A DNA stretch of 55,253 bases from Pseudarthrobacter sp. AL07 (GTDB taxonomy: Bacteria; Actinomycetota; Actinomycetes; Actinomycetales; Micrococcaceae), in assembly GCF_029960665.1 (NCBI RefSeq), contig NZ_JASBRB010000019.1, positions 1-55,253 of the forward strand. Reading direction: 5' to 3'. Under the pieces are notes generated by a model. It worked only from the letters and a program-made list of their open reading frames with translations. It was not told where the DNA came from and did not search any database. Of the stretch, positions 50,430 through 55,253 are shown in pieces (positions within the stretch are counted from its first letter, which is position 1; every line of letters begins with the position of its first letter). The translations under genes and the position numbers were made by a program.

Positions 50430-50807
50430 GGTAGAACCTGGGAAAAGAGGAGCGGCACGTCCGACGCCCTGGTGGGCCAGGCTGGACGGGTCGCTGCCGC
50501 CGGGCAATGGCCGCAGATCCTGGCCTTTGGTGGGCGTTCTGGTAACGCTGGCCTACTTCGGCACGGTGGCGTTTGCACTGGGCACGGGTGCCGGAACATT
50601 CAGCCGTTCTGGCTGGCCGTGGCCGGTGTCTTCGTGATCGAACGTGTGGTCACGGTCCGGCTGGGCGGATGGAAATACATGCTCGCGACCGCCACCATGT
50701 ACGAGCTGGTGATCGACCTGTCCCTGCAGGTGGTCCATGCGAAGGCGTACCTGGACGGCAGCCCTCAACAAAAAGAACGCCTGGCAACCGGGCAGCTGGT
50801 GCCATAG
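50430..50807 (+). pseudogene. C-terminal membrane part of a glycosyltransferase, frameshifted
   Basis: Two frames together encode the end of a GT2/cellulose-synthase-like protein: RRSWPLVGVLVTLAYFGTVAF in one frame to about 50600, then QPFWLAVAGVFVIERVVTV and YMLATATMYELVIDLSLQVV in another to the stop at 50805. ERV(V/L)TV followed by MYE/D is typical after the last TM helices. The catalytic part is absent upstream. The frame change near 50600 confirms decay. The direction is opposite to the other glycosyltransferase piece at 44700-44909. Confidence 0.55.
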
Positions 50808-50828
50808 CAGCGGGTTTAACCCGCGACG

Positions 50829-51641
50829 CTACCCCGTCCGCAGGTCATAGACCACCGCGGCATCCGGGCCACCGGCCACGCCCTGCCGGTTCCGGCTGCC
50901 CAGCTTGTCCTGGTGGTCCGGTGACGAGTCGAGGAAGCTCTGTTCCAGTGACACGGTGCCCAGGAACCCATTCTCGATCAGCCAGGTTTCGACGGCGCGG
51001 ACCTGCCCGGAGGCGATCAGCAGCCCCACCAGGATCAGGAAGACGCCGAGGCTGCGGCGAAACGTGCCCTGGGGGTTTGTGACCCATCCCAGGCGTTTGG
51101 TCACTTTGCGTCCGCCAAGGGCCACGAACAGCAGGACAGCCGCCAGGCCCAGCGTGTAGGCGGCGAGGTTGCTGAGGCCGACGGTGAAGTTGGCTGGGAG
51201 GACGACGGCGAGGATCAGCCCGTAGGTGGGGCTGCAGCTGGTAAAAGCAGGGCCGAGGGAGAACCCGAGAAGGACGCTGCGGGAGGTCCCGCTGCGCGAA
51301 GCCGTGCCCGCGGACAGCCGGCCGGACGCTTCCTGCAGTTTGAGCCGTTCCGAGATCCAGTCCCAGGCCCGGGGGAAGGCGAGCGATGCTCCGATGAACG
51401 CCACCAGGGCCCCGGAGATAATCAGCCACGCGTCACTGGGCACCCCCAGCAGTACGGTGGTGGCCTTGATCAGCAGGGTGAAGAGCACCACTGAGACGGC
51501 CAGGCTGGCGATGATGATGTAGGGCGCCCGGCGGTTCGACTCGGCAGCGGAACCGGCGAGGACCACCGGCAGCAGCGGCAGGACACAGGGGGAGAGGACG
51601 GTGAGGATGCCGGCGAGGAACGCGAGCGGCAGGAGTTCCAT
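50829..51641 (-). CDS. ccdA: CcdA/DsbD-type thiol-redox membrane protein
   Basis: A 270-residue protein with six to seven TM helices. The redox cysteine of the first half lies in GILTVLSPCVLPLLPVVLAGS and that of the second half in LGFSLGPAFTSCSPTYGLILA, the CcdA pattern. It carries electrons from cytoplasmic thioredoxin across the membrane. A C-terminal extension of about 45 residues after the last TM (GFLGTVSLEQSF) is outside the core. It lies 15 bases after the thioredoxin-lipoprotein gene, so the two form an operon in which CcdA would reduce that protein. Confidence 0.88.
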   Translation of the reverse strand: MELLPLAFLAGILTVLSPCVLPLLPVVLAGSAAESNRRAPYIIIASLAVSVVLFTLLIKATTVLLGVPSDAWLIISGALVAFIGASLAFPRAWDWISERLKLQEASGRLSAGTASRSGTSRSVLLGFSLGPAFTSCSPTYGLILAVVLPANFTVGLSNLAAYTLGLAAVLLFVALGGRKVTKRLGWVTNPQGTFRRSLGVFLILVGLLIASGQVRAVETWLIENGFLGTVSLEQSFLDSSPDHQDKLGSRNRQGVAGGPDAAVVYDLRTG

Positions 51642-51656
51642 GACGTACCGCCGGCG

Positions 51657-52154
51657 CTAGCGGATCTCCTTGACGAGGGCATTCAGATCCCGGCTCAGGC
51701 TCCACTTGGCGATCTGCGAGCCGTCCGGCTTCACCTGCACGAGGGTGTGTTGGAGGGTCACGCCGTAATTTTGTTTGAGCGCGGTCTCGGAGTCGTAGTC
51801 CACTTTAAGGATTTTGACGCCGGCGGGGATGCTGGCTGCATTTGCCTCGATGTCGGAGGCGAGCAGTTTGCAGGTGGAGCACCAGGTGGCGTGGAAGAAC
51901 AGGATGACCTTTTCCGACTCCGACGCCGAAGATACAGCCTCGGGGGTGTAGGTGGTGAAGCTGCCCGCCTGGCCGGCACTTGCCGCTGCCGGCGCCGCTG
52001 CGGACGGTGCGCTGGCCTGGGACGTAGCCTGCGCTGCGGTGGTTTCGCCGGCGGCGGACGGGCCGGTAGTGGTGCTGCCTGGTGCGGCGCAGGACGAGGC
52101 TCCCAGGGCAACCAGGACACCCGCCAACGCAATGGACAGAAGCGGCTTTTTCAC
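51657..52154 (-). CDS. Thioredoxin-fold lipoprotein
   Basis: A 165-residue exported protein. The lipoprotein signal ends at lipobox Cys 22 (GASSC), followed by a low-complexity Ala/Ser/Thr linker (about 23-63). The thioredoxin domain has the active site HATWCSTCK (C92, C95) and LKVDYDSE. It probably works outside the membrane in disulfide reduction or cytochrome/copper-site maturation with the downstream CcdA. GTG at 52154 follows AAAGGTG; longer frames upstream lack homology. Confidence 0.87.
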   Translation of the reverse strand: MKKPLLSIALAGVLVALGASSCAAPGSTTTGPSAAGETTAAQATSQASAPSAAAPAAASAGQAGSFTTYTPEAVSSASESEKVILFFHATWCSTCKLLASDIEANAASIPAGVKILKVDYDSETALKQNYGVTLQHTLVQVKPDGSQIAKWSLSRDLNALVKEIR

Positions 52155-52544
52155 AGGTTCACCTTTCAGCGACAGCGGAAGATTCCGCCGACTTCTGCCC
52201 CAGCGTAACAAGGCCCTGGCCAGGCTTCTGTGTCCCAGCACACACAACGGCGGACGGTCAGGAGTCAGCAGCTGGCAACAGATCATCCAGGGCAACGCGC
52301 TGGACACGAACACCCAAAAAGGCGCCCGGACAGCCGACTGCGTGGCACAGCACCGCCACCCGCAATCTCGCACTGACCTACCGCGCCGGCGCCCATACAG
52401 GGCCACGCGCCGTAAAAACTTGGTCCGCCAAACGAAAAGCTGCCACTTCATTTGGGTTCGCTTCCATATTTTGGGCGAGCGCGCCTCGATAGCATGAAGT
52501 GACCGGACAGAGCCGTCCGGCCAGATCGACCCAGAAGGAAGCCC
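52155..52544. other. Intergenic region between the thioredoxin gene and pucR
   Basis: I find no gene with recognisable similarity in this 390-base spacer; the frames crossing it are rich in Arg, Pro and Ala and look like shadows. It must hold the divergent promoters of the thioredoxin/ccdA pair and of pucR. AGAAGGAAG lies a few bases before the pucR ATG. No clear operator is seen. Confidence 0.4.
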
Positions 52545-54143
52545 ATGGCAGCGGTTACGGTGGACGAAATTCTCTCGGACCTCCCTCTGGGTTTCGCCAG
52601 CCTCATCCTCCGGCCTGCCGCCGGCAGCTCTGCGATCGAACGGTTCCTGATAGTGGATGCGGATGATGAAACGTCCGACGGCGGCGCGGCCTTTGTCCTG
52701 CTGATCGGCGTCCGCGGCCGCTCGGCTTTGCCCGCGTTGCGGCGTCTCCTTAAAAACCCTCCGCCAGTGATCGCCGTCAAGGGAAGGCTTGAAGAGCTCA
52801 CCGAAGCCCAGGAACTGCTCCGCGATGCCGGCACAGGCCTGCTCCTGGTGGATCCGGGGGCTGACTGGGACCGGCTGCTGTCCATTGCCAAGGACCGCAT
52901 CCAGCCGCGCAGCTACCAGCGCGAAGTGCTGACGCTGCTGGAAGAGGACTTGTTTGCCATCGCCCAGACCACCGCCCGGCTCACCTCCAGCCACGTGGTC
53001 ATCGAAGACGCCGCCAACAAGGTCCTGGCATACTCCACCGTTTCGAACGACATCGACGAGCTGCGCAAGGCCTCCATCCTGGCCCGGCGAGGTCCGCGTA
53101 AATACGAGCTGCTGCTGAAGGACCTGGGCGCCTACCGTGAACTGCATAGGACCCGGCTGCCGGTGCGGGTACCGGCCCGGCCCCAGGACGGGCTGCGGGA
53201 ACGGGTGGCCGTCACACTGTTCGCCGGGGACCGGATCATGGGCTACATCTGGCTGCAGGAAACCGGGGACGGATTCGGCCCCGACGTTGACTATGTGCTG
53301 AAAGGATCTGTTGCTCGGGCCTCCGCAGAGCTCATCCGCCACCGAAACCAACAGTCTGTGCACATGCGCGAGGACCGCATTGTGCGGATCCTGTCAGGGT
53401 CGGCGGAAGCCGCTGCCAGTGCTTACAGCGAGAAGATCTCCGCTGGGCGCCCGGCTGCACTGATCCTGATAGGAATGCCCGACTCCGAAGCCCAAGCCGA
53501 CGACGCAGCACTCAAGCACGGCGAACTCGCCAATCTGGCGTCCATCCACGCGGCCGCCTACAAAGCGTCCGCCGTCGTGGGCCAGTTCAAGGGTGACACG
53601 GCCGTCATTGTTCCTGGCCTGCAGTCAACCGCCGCGGAGCCCGGGCTGCGGAGCCTGGCCGAGTCCATCGTCCGGGACGCCGGTAAGCACCTCGGCATCA
53701 GCCCGTTCGCAGCCGTCGGACCGGTAGCCCCGGACCTGCTGTCCCTGCACTCAACCACCCGGATCACCGAGGCCCTGTTGAAGTGTGTGGGCACGTCTCC
53801 GGACAGGGGCGTTGCCGCGGTGGACGACTTTGAAGGAGAGATTCTCTTCCGCGAGGCGGTTCAGAATTTCACGTCCTCCACGTTCCGCCACCGCAGTCTT
53901 TCCGCGCTGCTGCGGCAGGATGCCGAACTCGCGGAAACCCTGCGCGCGTACTTCGAAGCCTCGCTCGATGTCGCCGAATGCGCCAGCAGGATGGGGCTGC
54001 ACAAGAACACCGTCTATTACCGGATCAGCAAGGCATCCCGGGCGACCGGCTTGAACTTCGGCAACCCGCGGGACTCGCTGGTGGCCCTTCTCCATGTCCA
54101 GGAATGGGCCGGCACACCTAAAGAACAACTGGGCAGGAAATGA
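52545..54143 (+). CDS. PucR-family transcriptional regulator
   Basis: A 532-residue regulator. The N-terminal PucR domain (about 5-125: VTVDEILSDLPLG, GRSALPALRRLLKNPPPVIAVKG) is followed by a GAF-like middle (about 130-270: SSHVVIEDAANKVLAYST). The C-terminus carries HTH_30 (LDVAECASRMGLHKNTVYYRISK, near 490-512). PucR-like proteins activate purine, amino-acid or polyamine catabolism. The stop overlaps the glutaminase start (ATGA), so it is coupled to it and probably controls glutamine use. Confidence 0.9.
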   Translation: MAAVTVDEILSDLPLGFASLILRPAAGSSAIERFLIVDADDETSDGGAAFVLLIGVRGRSALPALRRLLKNPPPVIAVKGRLEELTEAQELLRDAGTGLLLVDPGADWDRLLSIAKDRIQPRSYQREVLTLLEEDLFAIAQTTARLTSSHVVIEDAANKVLAYSTVSNDIDELRKASILARRGPRKYELLLKDLGAYRELHRTRLPVRVPARPQDGLRERVAVTLFAGDRIMGYIWLQETGDGFGPDVDYVLKGSVARASAELIRHRNQQSVHMREDRIVRILSGSAEAAASAYSEKISAGRPAALILIGMPDSEAQADDAALKHGELANLASIHAAAYKASAVVGQFKGDTAVIVPGLQSTAAEPGLRSLAESIVRDAGKHLGISPFAAVGPVAPDLLSLHSTTRITEALLKCVGTSPDRGVAAVDDFEGEILFREAVQNFTSSTFRHRSLSALLRQDAELAETLRAYFEASLDVAECASRMGLHKNTVYYRISKASRATGLNFGNPRDSLVALLHVQEWAGTPKEQLGRK

Positions 54144-55072
54144 CCACAGCACTCAAAGCACCGCCGTTGGACCGGATACTGGACGAGATCGTCCGCAGTC
54201 ACAGGCCACAGCGGGAAACCGGTTCTGTCCCGGCCAACATCCCCCTCCTGGCAGCGGTGCCCTTCGACCGGTTCGGGATCGCCGTCGCCACCACTTCCGG
54301 AAGGGTGTTCCGTTCCGGCGATGCCGACGTCCCTTTTTCCATCCAGAGCATCTCCAAGGTCTTCACACTGGCAATGGCGCTTCGAGGCGACAGCTCAGGA
54401 ACACTGTGGTCCCGCGTGCTGCGCGAACCATCCGGCACCTCGTTTAACTCCCTGGTCCAGCTGGAACTGGAGCACGGCATCCCGCGGAACCCTTTCATCA
54501 ACGCCGGCGCCCTGGTGGTCACCGATCACCTGATGGAAGAAACGTCCGACGCCGCCACCCAGGTGTTGCGGTTCCTCACCGCCCAGGCGGGCAGCCCAGG
54601 GCCCTACATCGATGAGGCCGCCGCAGCCAGCGAGTTATCCAGCAGCAGCCGCAACCTGGCGTTGGCGCACTTCCTGAAGGGCTTCGGCAACCTGAGGCAG
54701 GCCGCGGAATCAGTGGTGGAAAACTACGTCCGCCAATGTTCCATCATGATGACCTGCGTGGAACTCGCCAAAGCCGGACTCTTCCTCGCCCGGGACGGCC
54801 GGGGAGCGCGCGGATCAGTGGTGTCCGCCAGTGATGCGAAACGCATCGGCTCCATCATGCTGACATGCGGCATGTACGACGCCGCGGGAGAATTCGCCTA
54901 CCGCGTGGGCCTCCCCGGAAAAAGCGGTGTGGGCGGCGGGATCCTGGTCATCGTTCCAGGTGAATGCGCCATTTGCGTCTGGAGCCCGCGGCTGGACGCC
55001 AAAGGAAACTCCCTGGCCGGCACCGCCGCTCTTGCCGACCTTTCCGACCGCACCGGCTGGTCCGTTTTTTAA
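54140..55072 (+). CDS. glsA: Glutaminase
   Basis: A 310-residue serine-dependent beta-lactamase-like glutaminase (glutamine + H2O to glutamate + NH3). The catalytic SxxK is Ser 70-Lys 73 in FSIQSISKVF. FINAGALVVTDHL, SSSRNLALAHFLKGFGN and GLPGKSGVGGGI are the other conserved blocks. Length is typical of bacterial GlsA. It is translationally coupled to the PucR regulator and followed by an amino-acid permease, a likely glutamine/glutamate uptake and use unit. Confidence 0.94.
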   Translation: MTTALKAPPLDRILDEIVRSHRPQRETGSVPANIPLLAAVPFDRFGIAVATTSGRVFRSGDADVPFSIQSISKVFTLAMALRGDSSGTLWSRVLREPSGTSFNSLVQLELEHGIPRNPFINAGALVVTDHLMEETSDAATQVLRFLTAQAGSPGPYIDEAAAASELSSSSRNLALAHFLKGFGNLRQAAESVVENYVRQCSIMMTCVELAKAGLFLARDGRGARGSVVSASDAKRIGSIMLTCGMYDAAGEFAYRVGLPGKSGVGGGILVIVPGECAICVWSPRLDAKGNSLAGTAALADLSDRTGWSVF

Positions 55073-55144
55073 ACCCCCGGGTGCACGCCCCTACAAACTT
55101 CTTCCCAACCCAGCAGGATCTTCTCCGTATCGAAAGGATCAACC

Positions 55145-55253
55145 ATGCCCATCAACCCCAATGACGAGGTTGTACTGCAACAGGCCGACGGCGGCCACGC
55201 GCACGCCACCGAAAATGCCCTGCACGCGGAGGACAAGGGTTATCACAAGAACC
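55145..55253 (+). CDS. Amino-acid permease, N-terminal part (runs off the window)
   Basis: ATG at 55145 with AAAGGA upstream opens a frame of 36 codons to the window end. It has the polar head MPINPNDEVV, HATENALHAE and then DKGYHKN, which in APC-superfamily permeases of Arthrobacter directly precedes the first TM helix (LKPRQIQMIAIGGAIG type). Function as a permease is inferred from this head and from the glutaminase next door. Confidence 0.55.
   Translation, partial: MPINPNDEVVLQQADGGHAHATENALHAEDKGYHKN

Noticed and set aside
52082..52492. A 136-codon plus-strand frame in the spacer before pucR
   Set aside because: It begins inside the thioredoxin gene, has shadow-like composition and shows no domain or ribosome-binding site.
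1..55253. CRISPR arrays, insertion sequences, prophage and tRNA genes
   Set aside because: No regularly spaced repeats, transposase or integrase motifs, phage genes or tRNA-like T-loop/acceptor pairs were recognised on reading; a tRNAscan or IS search would be decisive.

Overview
The window is high-GC DNA from an actinobacterium, most probably Arthrobacter or a close relative (Pseudarthrobacter or Paenarthrobacter). Supporting signs are the DUF3073 gene beside purF-purM, a septum-formation-domain protein, clpB behind a HspR-type HAIR operator, paired SMR exporters behind a guanidine-III riboswitch, many GTG and TTG starts, TAGGCT-like -10 boxes and several likely leaderless starts. The genus is inferred from gene content; no 16S rRNA is present. 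I recognised no tRNA, rRNA, CRISPR array, insertion sequence or prophage.

Left third (1-20 kb), catabolic islands. The left edge holds a decayed phosphate acetyltransferase gene and an intact YeiH-type exporter; both are paralogues of genes at 16.3-18.5 kb. A glycogen-debranching-like glycosidase follows. At 4.6-11.9 kb a large FAD/Fe-S D-2-hydroxyacid dehydrogenase, a GntR regulator, an MHS-type transporter, a hydroxyacid-oxoacid transhydrogenase-like iron alcohol dehydrogenase and an IclR regulator look like a pathway for 4-hydroxybutyrate or a similar hydroxyacid. At 12.0-19.3 kb a TauR-like MocR regulator, alanine dehydrogenase, taurine:pyruvate-type aminotransferase, phosphate acetyltransferase, YeiH and TauE form a taurine/sulfonate module. 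It lacks sulfoacetaldehyde acetyltransferase (xsc) inside the window.

Middle (19-36 kb). An SMR pair under a guanidine-III riboswitch is followed by ferritin, HutD, TrpF, YccF, a VOC protein, a DUF4031-HD fusion and a BBE-type flavoenzyme. A molybdate operon (HTH-TOBE regulator, modA, modB, modC) comes next. Then an ABC import operon for a probable organophosphorus compound ends in an alkaline-phosphatase-superfamily hydrolase. A divergent HAD hydrolase and a HutC-type GntR regulator lie beside it, with matching GGTCTAG-core operators at two promoters.

Right third (35.8-55.3 kb). A housekeeping block holds clpB, a LapA-domain protein, a septum-formation protein, DUF3073, a VOC protein, purM and purF. 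The stretch 44.7-50.8 kb is rich in broken genes: response regulator, glycosyltransferase pieces, GNAT, LysE, a beta-propeller protein and a kinase remnant. Between them lie intact bcp, cupin, dTMP-kinase-like and lipoprotein genes and two candidate small proteins. CcdA plus a thioredoxin lipoprotein follow, and the window ends in a PucR regulator, glutaminase and the start of an amino-acid permease.
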